From Prevotella sp. UBA2755 (GTDB taxonomy: Bacteria; Bacteroidota; Bacteroidia; Bacteroidales; Bacteroidaceae), in contig DEJF01000057.1 in the NCBI GenBank assembly GCA_002353225.1, positions 3,848 to 30,590 on the forward strand: DNA of 26,743 nucleotides, in the 5' to 3' direction. The notes under the pieces were generated by a model. The model saw only the letters and a program-made list of their open reading frames with translations, had not been told where the DNA came from and made no database searches. Made by a program: the position numbers and the translations under genes. Shown in pieces: positions 14,994 through 22,351 of this stretch (position 1 is its first letter; every line of letters starts with the position of its first letter).

Positions 14994-15718
14994 CGGACTG
15001 TCATGTGGAAACAACCTTGTTTCACCTCATACTTGATATAACAGCGTCCCTGTTCCCTCATATCACGCAGAACCTCGCATAACACCCACTTTAAGGTGTC
15101 ATCACGAACAGGTTGAGTAACAGAGTGATAACGATTATAGCAGATATCAAATGTCGTGCCGAAGAGATGGCAACTGCGCTCTGTCGCATTGCCATTTCTC
15201 CGGCGCAGTTTTTCTACATCCGACTCAGAGCGTAACACACTGGTGACAATCAGTTGATTGAAGGGAACCCCTTTCACATACAGACTGTCATAGAATGCCT
15301 GACCGATATCTTGCAAGAGGACGGCGGCACGAGGCACCAAATACGGAATACTACTATACAGCGGATCTACATGGTAGTAAGGACTTGCCCCCACATACAC
15401 CAATTCCTTCTTGCGCTTCTCTGCATCCTCCCGGTTTTTCACAGGACGTACACCCCATTTCTCAGCAGCCACAATCTGCACAGCCTGACTATCCGGGAAT
15501 GCCACCTTATAATTTTGAACACCCCGTATACGGTGTTTCTTTTGAGAGGAGAGCAAAGGAATATGAGTTGAAAGTTGGGGCGAATTATACTGTTGAGGAC
15601 TGATTGTCTCTTGACTGCCACGAGGTGCTGCCACATCAGGAAATATCAACTTGACAAGGGCAAGCAGCATTACCGTAACAGCAAATCCGAGTAAATATCT
15701 ATTCTTCGTTATCTTCAT
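14990..15718 (-). CDS. DUF5715-type, M15-peptidase-like membrane-anchored protein
   Basis: This 242-residue protein has an N-terminal signal anchor or signal peptide (hydrophobic 9-26 after MKITKNRY) and a Ser/Pro/Gln-rich linker to about residue 60, so the body lies in the periplasm. The C-terminal half carries an M15-like site: VTSVLRSESD (158-167) resembles the conserved S-x-x-R-S arginine motif, SCHLFGTTFD (182-191) fits SxHxxGxxxD with zinc ligands His184 and Asp191, and CFHMTV supplies a late His238 after Glu231. D-Ala-D-Ala or D,D-/L,D-peptidase action on peptidoglycan is therefore possible but unproven; the family is usually described as DUF5715. Promoter box TATCTTTG lies only 7 nt before the ATG, giving an almost leaderless mRNA. 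The linker contains a TGAAAGTTG repeat core. Confidence 0.78.
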   Translation of the reverse strand: MKITKNRYLLGFAVTVMLLALVKLIFPDVAAPRGSQETISPQQYNSPQLSTHIPLLSSQKKHRIRGVQNYKVAFPDSQAVQIVAAEKWGVRPVKNREDAEKRKKELVYVGASPYYHVDPLYSSIPYLVPRAAVLLQDIGQAFYDSLYVKGVPFNQLIVTSVLRSESDVEKLRRRNGNATERSCHLFGTTFDICYNRYHSVTQPVRDDTLKWVLCEVLRDMREQGRCYIKYEVKQGCFHMTVR

Positions 15719-15725
15719 TTGGATG

Positions 15726-15733
15726 CAAAGATA
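15726..15733 (-). promoter_or_regulatory. -7 promoter box of the DUF5715-type gene
   Basis: The reverse strand reads TATCTTTG, and the 15 plus-strand bases at 15726-15740 are identical to 26696-26710 in front of the BspA-like gene. Only seven bases separate the box from the start codon. The -33 region (near 15753-15757) is poor. Confidence 0.6.
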
Positions 15734-15776
15734 CGAATAAAATCTCCGAAAATAGTGAGATTATTATTTTTTTTAT

Positions 15777-15784
15777 TAATTTTG
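15777..15784 (+). promoter_or_regulatory. -7 promoter box of the phoH operon
   Basis: TAATTTTG matches TAnnTTTG, 26 nt upstream of the TTG start of phoH. No good -33 TTTG is present; the upstream region is an A/T run. Confidence 0.5.
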
Positions 15785-15796
15785 CAGTCACATTAG

Positions 15797-15812
15797 AAAA
15801 TAACGTTATTTT
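15797..15812. promoter_or_regulatory. Perfect 16-bp palindrome at the phoH start
   Basis: AAAATAACGTTATTTT is its own reverse complement and includes the first two bases of the TTG start codon. It is 12 nt past the -7 box, a position suited to a repressor site or to an RNA structure that hides the start. Confidence 0.6.
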
Positions 15813-16788
15813 GATAGAGAAACATATTGTATTAGAGGATATAGACCCCGTCGTGTTCTATGGGACGGGGAATGCCCATTTGCAGATGATGCGTGCCCTA
15901 TTCCCCAAGTTGAGGATTGTGGCTCGTGACAATGTCATCCGTATTCTGGGTGACGAAGAACAGATGGCTGCCTTTGAGGAGAGTGCTGAGAAGATGCGCC
16001 AGCACGTGTTGCGCTTCAATGCCCTGAGGGAAGAGGATATACTGGATATCGTCAAGGGACACCGTACGAAGGACGACATACCAGAGGACGTAGTGTGCTA
16101 CAGCATGTCGGGACGTCCCATCAAGGCTCGTTCGGAAAACCAGCAACGGCTCATCGATGCCTACGAGCAGAACGACATGGTGTTTGCCGTCGGTCCTGCT
16201 GGAACGGGTAAGACTTATCTCTCGATAGCGCTTGCCGTGAAGGCACTGAAAGAGAAGACGGCGAAGAAAATCATTCTCTCACGCCCTGCCGTGGAGGCTG
16301 GTGAGAAACTGGGATTCCTGCCCGGTGACATGAAGGATAAGATAGACCCCTACCTGCAACCACTATACGATGCGTTAGAGGACATGCTGCCACAGGTAAA
16401 ACTACAGGACATGATGGAGAAACACGTCATTCAGATTGCACCGCTCGCTTTCATGCGAGGCAGGACACTGAGTGATGCCGTCGTCATCCTCGATGAGGCA
16501 CAGAACACAACACCTCAGCAAATCCGCATGTTCCTGACCCGTATGGGATGGAACACAAAGATGATCATCACGGGTGATATGACACAGATAGACTTGCCCC
16601 GTGAGCAAAAAAGCGGACTGGTGGAAGCACTGCGCATTCTGAAAGACATTGAGGGTATCGGTGTGGTGGAACTCGGACGCAAAGATATTGTGCGCCATAA
16701 ACTGGTGACCCGTATCGTGAATGCCTATGAGCGATTTGACAAAGAGAAACAAAACAAAGATAACAATGAAAGCATTAACAAAGACTGA
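15811..16788 (+). CDS. phoH: PhoH family ATPase
   Basis: This 325-residue cytoplasmic P-loop ATPase is related to the helicase core. Walker A is GPAGTGKT (128-135), Walker B VILDEAQ (225-231), followed by NTTPQQIRMFLTRMG; further PhoH signatures are SRPAVEAGEKLGFLPGDMKDKIDPYLQPLYDAL and the MITGDMTQIDLP sensor region. The N-terminal ~100 residues form the small domain found in the longer PhoH/PhoL type, which is linked to RNA or ribosome metabolism. The start is TTG: no ATG lies in frame upstream, and MIEKHIVLEDIDPV fits the N-terminus of Bacteroidota homologues; the first internal ATG would delete conserved sequence. It begins an operon; purC starts inside its last codons. Confidence 0.93.
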   Translation: MIEKHIVLEDIDPVVFYGTGNAHLQMMRALFPKLRIVARDNVIRILGDEEQMAAFEESAEKMRQHVLRFNALREEDILDIVKGHRTKDDIPEDVVCYSMSGRPIKARSENQQRLIDAYEQNDMVFAVGPAGTGKTYLSIALAVKALKEKTAKKIILSRPAVEAGEKLGFLPGDMKDKIDPYLQPLYDALEDMLPQVKLQDMMEKHVIQIAPLAFMRGRTLSDAVVILDEAQNTTPQQIRMFLTRMGWNTKMIITGDMTQIDLPREQKSGLVEALRILKDIEGIGVVELGRKDIVRHKLVTRIVNAYERFDKEKQNKDNNESINKD

Positions 16789-17713
16789 CTTCAATTTCGA
16801 AGGACAAAAGAGTATTTATCACGGAAAAGTCCGTGACGTGTATAACATCAACGACGACCTGATGGTAATGGTGGCAACAGACCGTATCTCGGCTTTTGAT
16901 GTCATCCTTCCGAAAGGTATTCCTTTCAAAGGACAGGTGCTGAACCAGATTGCCGCCAAGTTCCTGGATGCTACCAGTGACATCTGCCCCAACTGGAAAC
17001 TTGCCACTCCCGATCCTATGGTAACTATAGGACTGAAATGCGAGGGTTTTCGTGTAGAGATGATTATCCGAAGCATCTTGACAGGTAGTGCATGGCGTGA
17101 ATATAAGAACGGCTGCCGTGAACTATGCGGTGTAAAACTGCCTGAGGGTATGAAGGAGAACGAGCGATTCCCAGAGCCTATCATCACGCCGACGACTAAG
17201 GCTGACGAGGGTCACGACCTGAATATCTCCAAGGAAGAGATTATCGCTCAAGGTATTGTCAGTGCTGAGGACTATGCCGTCATGGAAGACTACACTCGTA
17301 AACTCTTTGCCCGTGGTCAGGAGATTGCCAAGAAACAAGGACTGATTCTGGTAGACACCAAGTATGAGTTCGGCAAGCGCGATGGTAAGGTATACCTCAT
17401 TGACGAGATTCACACGCCTGACTCCAGCCGATATTTCTATGCTGACGGTTATGAGGAGAAACTTGCCAAGGGCGAGCCCCAGAAACAACTCTCGAAGGAG
17501 TTCGTACGCCAGTGGCTTATCGAGCATAATTTCATGAACGAACCTGGTCAAGTAATGCCTGAGATTACTGATGAATATGCGGAGAGCGTTAGCGACCGTT
17601 ATATTGAACTGTACGAGCACATCATCGGGGAGAAGTTCGAGAAGGCAAGCGACAACGACGATATCGCCGCCCGCATCGAGAAGAACGTTTCGGACTATCT
17701 AAAATCCAGATAA
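16766..17713 (+). CDS. purC: Phosphoribosylaminoimidazole-succinocarboxamide synthase (SAICAR synthase)
   Basis: This 315-residue enzyme joins CAIR and aspartate with ATP to give SAICAR in purine synthesis. Signatures include YHGKVRDVY (18-26), ATDRISAFDVILPKGIP, FRVEMIIRSILTGSAW, DTKYEFG and DEIHTPDSSRYFYADGY. The longer eukaryotic/Bacteroidota-type C-terminal section (SKEFVRQWLIEHNF and onward) is present. ATG 16766 is preferred over an earlier in-frame start at 16721, because MKALTKTDFNFEGQ is the usual N-terminus and the extension would only read the phoH tail in another frame. The gene overlaps phoH by 23 nt. Confidence 0.96.
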   Translation: MKALTKTDFNFEGQKSIYHGKVRDVYNINDDLMVMVATDRISAFDVILPKGIPFKGQVLNQIAAKFLDATSDICPNWKLATPDPMVTIGLKCEGFRVEMIIRSILTGSAWREYKNGCRELCGVKLPEGMKENERFPEPIITPTTKADEGHDLNISKEEIIAQGIVSAEDYAVMEDYTRKLFARGQEIAKKQGLILVDTKYEFGKRDGKVYLIDEIHTPDSSRYFYADGYEEKLAKGEPQKQLSKEFVRQWLIEHNFMNEPGQVMPEITDEYAESVSDRYIELYEHIIGEKFEKASDNDDIAARIEKNVSDYLKSR

Positions 17714-17714
17714 C

Positions 17715-17728
17715 CTAGAACGTTCTAG
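17715..17728. promoter_or_regulatory. Perfect 14-bp palindrome between purC and menG
   Basis: CTAGAACGTTCTAG is its own reverse complement, two bases after the purC stop and 28 nt before menG. It shares the core AACGTT with the palindrome at the phoH start. Confidence 0.5.
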
Positions 17729-17755
17729 AAAATTCTATAATAAAAACTAAAAAGA

Positions 17756-18487
17756 ATGTACCAACAAGAGACGATAAAGCCCTATCACGAGGGTGAGAAG
17801 ACAACGCAGGTGGAGCAGATGTTCGACAACATCGCTCCCACCTACGATACCCTCAACCATCGTCTCTCATGGGACATTGACCGGGGGTGGCGCAAGAAGG
17901 CTATCCGCCAACTGCTGCCCTACCAGCCAAAAACAATGTTAGACATCGCCACAGGCACTGGTGACTTCGCCATCCTGTCGGCTGAGATGCTGAGACCCGC
18001 TAAATTGGTGGGCGCTGATATCAGTGAGGGAATGATGGAGATAGGAAGGAAGAAGGTTGCAGAGAGGAACTTGCAGGATATCATCTCTTTCGAGAAAGAG
18101 GACTGTCTACACCTCTCTTATGCCGACGGTACTTTCGACGCTGTGACGGCAGCCTTTGGCATCCGCAACTTCTCCGACCTTGACCAAGGACTGAGAGAGA
18201 TGTGCAGAGTAATGAAAACAGGTGGGCATTTAAGCATCGTGGAACTGACGACACCCGTCCGTTTCCCTATGAAGCAACTCTTCCACATCTATTCCCACAC
18301 GGTATTGCCTGTTTACGGCAGACTGATTTCCAAAGACACTGCTGCCTACTCATATCTGACGAAGACCATTGAGGCATTCCCCCAGGGAGAACAGATGGTC
18401 AGTATTCTGAAAGACGCAGGGTTCAGTGAGGCAAAGTTCAAGCGATTGACTTTTGGTATCTGCACGATGTATTTCGCAACTAAATAA
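17756..18487 (+). CDS. menG: Demethylmenaquinone methyltransferase
   Basis: This 243-residue SAM-dependent methyltransferase of the UbiE/MenG family methylates demethylmenaquinone in the last step of menaquinone synthesis, at the inner membrane. Motifs: VEQMFDNIAPTYDTLNHRLSWDIDRGWR at the N-terminus, SAM motif I LDIATGTGDFA (62-72), GADISEGMMEIGR, AAFGIRNFSDLDQGLREMCRVMKTGG, and YSYLTKTIEAFPQGEQM near the end. Bacteroidota use menaquinone, so menG is favoured over ubiE. It follows purC by 42 nt. Confidence 0.94.
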   Translation: MYQQETIKPYHEGEKTTQVEQMFDNIAPTYDTLNHRLSWDIDRGWRKKAIRQLLPYQPKTMLDIATGTGDFAILSAEMLRPAKLVGADISEGMMEIGRKKVAERNLQDIISFEKEDCLHLSYADGTFDAVTAAFGIRNFSDLDQGLREMCRVMKTGGHLSIVELTTPVRFPMKQLFHIYSHTVLPVYGRLISKDTAAYSYLTKTIEAFPQGEQMVSILKDAGFSEAKFKRLTFGICTMYFATK

Positions 18488-18505
18488 AGGAAAGGAAAAG
18501 AAATT

Positions 18506-19252
18506 ATGGACAAGTACGGACTTATTGGTTATCCATTGGGACACTCGTTCTCCATCAGTTACTTCAACCAGAAGTTTCAGGATGAAGGCATTGATGCCGT
18601 GTATGAGAACTATGAGATTCCCAGTATTGACGCACTCCCTGAAGTGCTTGGTTCTAATCCAGAGTTGAAAGGACTTAATGTGACAATCCCCTATAAGGAG
18701 AAAGTCATTCCCTTCCTCGATAGTATCTCACCGGAGGCACGCGCCATCGGTGCTGTAAATGTCATCCGCATCACACACCGTGGCAGTAAGACAGAACTGA
18801 AAGGCTATAACTCTGACGTGATAGGATTTACTAAAAGCATTGAGCCGATGCTTGATAAGAAATGGCATCAGAAGGCATTGATTCTTGGAACGGGCGGTGC
18901 GTCCAAGGCGATAGACTACGGACTGCGTAACCTCGGACTGGAGACGGTCTTTGTTAGTCGGTATGAGCGTCCGAACACCATCCAGTACCAGAACATCACC
19001 CCAGAAGTGGTGAAAGAGTATAATGTGATTGTGAACTGTACCCCTGTAGGGATGTACCCTAAGACAGAGTTTTGTCCGGAACTGCCTTACGAGGCGATGG
19101 ACAATCATACTATCCTTTATGACCTTATTTATAATCCCGACGAAACGCTCTTCATGAAACGTGGTGCAGAATATGGTGCTAACGTGAAGAACGGACTGGA
19201 GATGCTACTTCTGCAAGCATTCTCGTCTTGGGAATTCTGGCACGAGAAATAA
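18506..19252 (+). CDS. aroE: Shikimate dehydrogenase
   Basis: This 248-residue NADP-dependent enzyme reduces 3-dehydroshikimate to shikimate in aromatic amino-acid synthesis. Substrate-binding Ser14 and Ser16 (GHSFSISYF), catalytic Lys64 in LNVTIPYKEKV, Asn85 in IGAVNVI and Asp104 in YNSDVIGF are all present, as is the nucleotide motif GTGGASKA (128-135) and the C-terminal NGLEMLLLQA. It is slightly shorter than E. coli AroE, as usual for the compact Bacteroidota type. A purine-rich AAGGAAAGG-type sequence precedes the ATG, 18 nt after menG. Confidence 0.95.
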   Translation: MDKYGLIGYPLGHSFSISYFNQKFQDEGIDAVYENYEIPSIDALPEVLGSNPELKGLNVTIPYKEKVIPFLDSISPEARAIGAVNVIRITHRGSKTELKGYNSDVIGFTKSIEPMLDKKWHQKALILGTGGASKAIDYGLRNLGLETVFVSRYERPNTIQYQNITPEVVKEYNVIVNCTPVGMYPKTEFCPELPYEAMDNHTILYDLIYNPDETLFMKRGAEYGANVKNGLEMLLLQAFSSWEFWHEK

Positions 19253-19261
19253 TATCCTATC

Positions 19262-20470
19262 ATGACGACCTTCCTCTTTTTCCTCGGATATATCGCCCTC
19301 CTGTTGGGAGGGGGCTATGCCATCACCCGTAAGTGGGACTATACGCCCACTACGGCACTGATGAAGAAGTCGTCGGACATCAACCAACTAACCAACCAAT
19401 ACAATGATGCCATCCATGCTTTAGAGGATGCCTTCGATATGGACAAGGCACAAAGAGGATGGTCCCTCTCCTCCTCCAGCATCAAGCGCCAGTACTCTAA
19501 GCGTTATCAGGCTTTAGAGCGTGAATATCGTAGTAAGCGGCATCAGATAACTCATGTGTGGGAGCAGATGAACCCCGCTTGGTGCAAGGCACGTAACGTT
19601 TGGGGCTGGGTATTTTTCATCGGTACTATCAGTACGATTTTCTGTTGTATGGCATCCCTGCCTCTTGAAGAGGAATCTCCAACCACCACAAGCATCAGTG
19701 AGACAAGCACCCATTACTGGAATGCGGAAAATATCCCCATCCCCCATCTGAAAGATGCGAGTCAGTATGTGTCCAATCCTGACAAGGTACTCACACAGAA
19801 CACTGTTGACCAGATGAATGTGACACTGCGACGTCTGGACAAAGAACTGAATATCGAGTCTGTAGTCATTGTGGTCAACCACATCGAGAACGATGACCCG
19901 TTCCGCTTCGCACAAGACGTAGGTAATAAATATGGTGTAGGCAGAAACGACCGTGGACTGATGGTGGTGGTTGGCTACCTTGACCATAGCATCAACATTT
20001 CACCAGGCAGAAGTCTTGAGGGAGACCTGACCGATGTGGAATGTCATCGTCTGCAACAGCAATACGTCGTTCCTGCCATGCGTGCCGATATGCCTGATAG
20101 CGCGATGCTCTACCTGACGGAGGCTATCTTCGCCACGATGCAGAAGAAAGAACTACCAGAGATGTCAAACCTTACCAGTCAGCATGAGGATATTGACTAT
20201 GAGACAGCGATAACTATCGGGCTGTATATGTTATTCCTTGTCGTATGGGGCATTATTTTCCTGCACATGAACAAGAAATACCAATGGATAGGAATACTCG
20301 GTGTTGCCTCTCTTCGCTCCAATCCGTTCTATGAAGAAGAGTTTTCCAGTGGCGGAGGAGGAGGCGGCTTCAGTGGCGGAAGAGGTGGCTTCAGCAGCGG
20401 AGGAGGCTTCAGTGGAGGCAGTTTCGGAGGAGGCAGTTTCGGTGGCGGTGGTGCCACGTCACGATGGTGA
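19262..20470 (+). CDS. TPM-domain membrane protein with glycine-rich tail
   Basis: This 402-residue membrane protein has hydrophobic segments at about 3-20, 113-133 and 314-336. A basic, coiled-coil-like cytoplasmic section lies at about 35-110. The TPM domain (YgcG/Psb32 family) at about 165-295 shows VSNPDKVLTQNTVDQMN, VVIVVNH, DVGNKYGVGRNDRGLMVVV and ISPGRSLEGDLTD. The C-terminus (362-398) is a Gly/Ser/Phe tail, common in this family. TPM proteins are associated with membrane quality control and sometimes acid phosphatase activity; no activity is claimed here. lemA follows immediately, a frequent pairing. It starts 10 nt after aroE and is therefore in the same operon. Confidence 0.85.
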   Translation: MTTFLFFLGYIALLLGGGYAITRKWDYTPTTALMKKSSDINQLTNQYNDAIHALEDAFDMDKAQRGWSLSSSSIKRQYSKRYQALEREYRSKRHQITHVWEQMNPAWCKARNVWGWVFFIGTISTIFCCMASLPLEEESPTTTSISETSTHYWNAENIPIPHLKDASQYVSNPDKVLTQNTVDQMNVTLRRLDKELNIESVVIVVNHIENDDPFRFAQDVGNKYGVGRNDRGLMVVVGYLDHSINISPGRSLEGDLTDVECHRLQQQYVVPAMRADMPDSAMLYLTEAIFATMQKKELPEMSNLTSQHEDIDYETAITIGLYMLFLVVWGIIFLHMNKKYQWIGILGVASLRSNPFYEEEFSSGGGGGGFSGGRGGFSSGGGFSGGSFGGGSFGGGGATSRW

Positions 20471-20473
20471 ATA

Positions 20474-20502
20474 GAGAATTGAAAGTTGAGAGTTGAGAAT
20501 TA
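20474..20502 (+). repeat. Purine-rich TTGAAAGTTGAGAGTTGA repeat
   Basis: Short tandem units (TTGAAAG, TTGAGAG, TTGAGAA) fill the gap between the TPM gene and lemA. A related run lies at 4005-4030. Confidence 0.45.
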
Positions 20503-20520
20503 AATAAATAAATTAGAATT

Positions 20521-21108
20521 ATGAAAATCAGTAAATCACTTATCGCAATTATCGCAGTCATCGTCATTATTGGCGCATGGGCTGCCAGTGCTTACAACTC
20601 AATGGTTAGCGAGCAGGAGGCTGCCACGACTGCACTTGCCAACGTACAGTCAACCTATCAGCGTCGTGCCGACCTGATTCCCAACCTCGTAGAGACCGTA
20701 AAAGGTTATGCCGCTCATGAGAAACAGACCTTGGAGGATGTTGTCGCCGCACGAAGCAAGGCTACGTCTATTACTCTTGACCCTGAGAACCTGACTCCTG
20801 AGAAGATGAAGGAGTTCCAGCAGGCACAGGGCGAACTGGGCAGTGCCCTCGGTCGTTTGATTGCCATTCAGGAGAACTATCCTGACCTGAAGGCAAATGA
20901 GAACTTCCGTGACCTGCAAGTACAGTTGGAGGGTACAGAGAACCGTATCAACGAGGCTCGCAACAAATACAACCAGGCTGTCCAGCAGTATAATGTCGTC
21001 ATCCGTTCCTTCCCCAAGAACATCTTCGCCGGCATTTTCGGTTTCGCCAAGATGGATAAGTTTGAGGCTGAGGCTGGAGCAGAAAAAGCACCACAAGTTA
21101 AATTCTAA
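20521..21108 (+). CDS. lemA: LemA family protein
   Basis: This 195-residue protein is anchored by an N-terminal hydrophobic helix (6-23), with the rest a long helical bundle on the outer face of the inner membrane. The LemA signature is clear: AYNSMVSEQEAATTALANVQSTYQRRADLIPNLVETVKGYAAHE at about 24-67, then ENLTPEKMKEFQQAQGELGSALGRL and ENYPDLKANENFRDLQVQLEGTENRI. Its biochemical role is not established; it commonly sits next to TPM-domain or M48-type genes and is linked to envelope or membrane-protein homeostasis. Here it follows the TPM gene by 50 nt and precedes purM by 6 nt. Confidence 0.93.
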   Translation: MKISKSLIAIIAVIVIIGAWAASAYNSMVSEQEAATTALANVQSTYQRRADLIPNLVETVKGYAAHEKQTLEDVVAARSKATSITLDPENLTPEKMKEFQQAQGELGSALGRLIAIQENYPDLKANENFRDLQVQLEGTENRINEARNKYNQAVQQYNVVIRSFPKNIFAGIFGFAKMDKFEAEAGAEKAPQVKF

Positions 21109-21114
21109 TCGCTC

Positions 21115-22302
21115 ATGGACAATCGTTATATGATGCGCGGTGTCAGTGCCGCCAAAGAAGACGTACATAACGCCATTAAGAATATCGACAAGGGAATCTT
21201 CCCACAGGCTTTCTGTAAGATTATCCCCGATATTCTTGGAGGCGATCCCGATTATTGTAATATCATGCATGCTGACGGTGCCGGTACGAAGTCAAGTCTT
21301 GCCTATATGTATTGGAAAGAGACGGGTGACCTCTCGGTATGGAAGGGTATTGCTCAGGATGCCATCGTCATGAACACCGACGACCTGTTATGTGTGGGTG
21401 CCGTAGACAATATCCTTGTCAGCAGCACTATCGGACGTAACAAGATGCTGGTGCCTGGTGAGGTGATTTCCGCTATCATCAACGGTACCGACGAGTTACT
21501 TGCGGAACTGCGTGAGATGGGAATAGGCATCTGGCCTACAGGTGGTGAGACAGCCGATGTGGGTGACCTCGTCCGCACGATCATCGTCGACTCCACCGTT
21601 ACCTGCCGCATGAAACGTAGTGATGTCATCGACAATGCCAATATCCGCCCCGGGGATGTTATCGTCGGACTCTCCTCTACTGGTCAGGCAACCTATGAGA
21701 AACGTTATAATGGCGGTATGGGCAGTAACGGACTGACTTCCGCACGCCATGATGTCTTCGCCAAGTATCTTGCAGAGAAATATCCTGAGAGTTTCGACCA
21801 TGCCGTACCCGATGAGTTGGTATATAGCGGAAAGTATAAACTGACGGATGCTGTTCCACATGTTGATGCGTCACATCAACATGCCAAACTGCCTGATATG
21901 GGACAGTTGGTACTCTCTCCCACCCGCACCTACGCTCCAGTCATCAAGAAACTGCTGGATGAGTTACGTCCTGAGATTCACGGTATGGTACACTGTACTG
22001 GTGGTGCCCAGACGAAGGTATTACACTTTGTCAACGACAACTGCCGTGTCGTCAAGGACAACATGTTCCCTGTACCTCCCCTCTTCCACGCTATTCACGA
22101 GTGCTCGGGCACCGACTGGAAGGAGATGTACCAGGTATTCAATATGGGACACCGCATGGAGATCTATGTCCGCCCGGAGGTCGCCGACAAAGTGATCGCC
22201 CTCTCGAAGTCGTTCAATATCGACGCACAGATTGTCGGACATATTGAGGAAGGCAAGAAGAGCCTCACTATCCAGAGTGAGTTCGGCACATACAATTACT
22301 AA
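21115..22302 (+). CDS. purM: Phosphoribosylformylglycinamidine cyclo-ligase (AIR synthase)
   Basis: This 395-residue ATP-dependent cyclase converts FGAM to AIR in purine synthesis. Family marks are HADGAGTKSSLAYMYWKETGDL (substrate/ATP loop), GIAQDAIVMNTDDLLCVGA, PTGGETADVGDLV, and GDVIVGLSSTGQATYEKRYNGGMGSNGLTSAR. It is longer than the ~345-residue E. coli enzyme, typical of the divergent Bacteroidota form, so specificity rests on family similarity. The second purine gene in this operon, purC, lies five genes upstream. A strong terminator follows. Confidence 0.9.
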   Translation: MDNRYMMRGVSAAKEDVHNAIKNIDKGIFPQAFCKIIPDILGGDPDYCNIMHADGAGTKSSLAYMYWKETGDLSVWKGIAQDAIVMNTDDLLCVGAVDNILVSSTIGRNKMLVPGEVISAIINGTDELLAELREMGIGIWPTGGETADVGDLVRTIIVDSTVTCRMKRSDVIDNANIRPGDVIVGLSSTGQATYEKRYNGGMGSNGLTSARHDVFAKYLAEKYPESFDHAVPDELVYSGKYKLTDAVPHVDASHQHAKLPDMGQLVLSPTRTYAPVIKKLLDELRPEIHGMVHCTGGAQTKVLHFVNDNCRVVKDNMFPVPPLFHAIHECSGTDWKEMYQVFNMGHRMEIYVRPEVADKVIALSKSFNIDAQIVGHIEEGKKSLTIQSEFGTYNY

Positions 22303-22303
22303 T

Positions 22304-22351
22304 CCTAAAAGAATCATCCCCGGTGTTCTGCCGGGGATGATTGTCTTTTAG
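22304..22351. terminator. Bidirectional terminator between purM and the C1B peptidase gene
   Basis: AATCATCCCCGG (22312-22323) and CCGGGGATGATT (22331-22342) form a perfect 12-bp stem with a 7-nt loop. CTAAAAG (22304-22310) and CTTTTAG (22345-22351) extend it and provide T-rich tails on both strands. It serves the two convergent genes and overlaps the peptidase stop codon (22348-22350). Confidence 0.92.

Noticed and set aside
16721..16765. Upstream in-frame start for purC
   Set aside because: It only reads the phoH 3' end out of frame; the conserved PurC N-terminus begins at ATG 16766.
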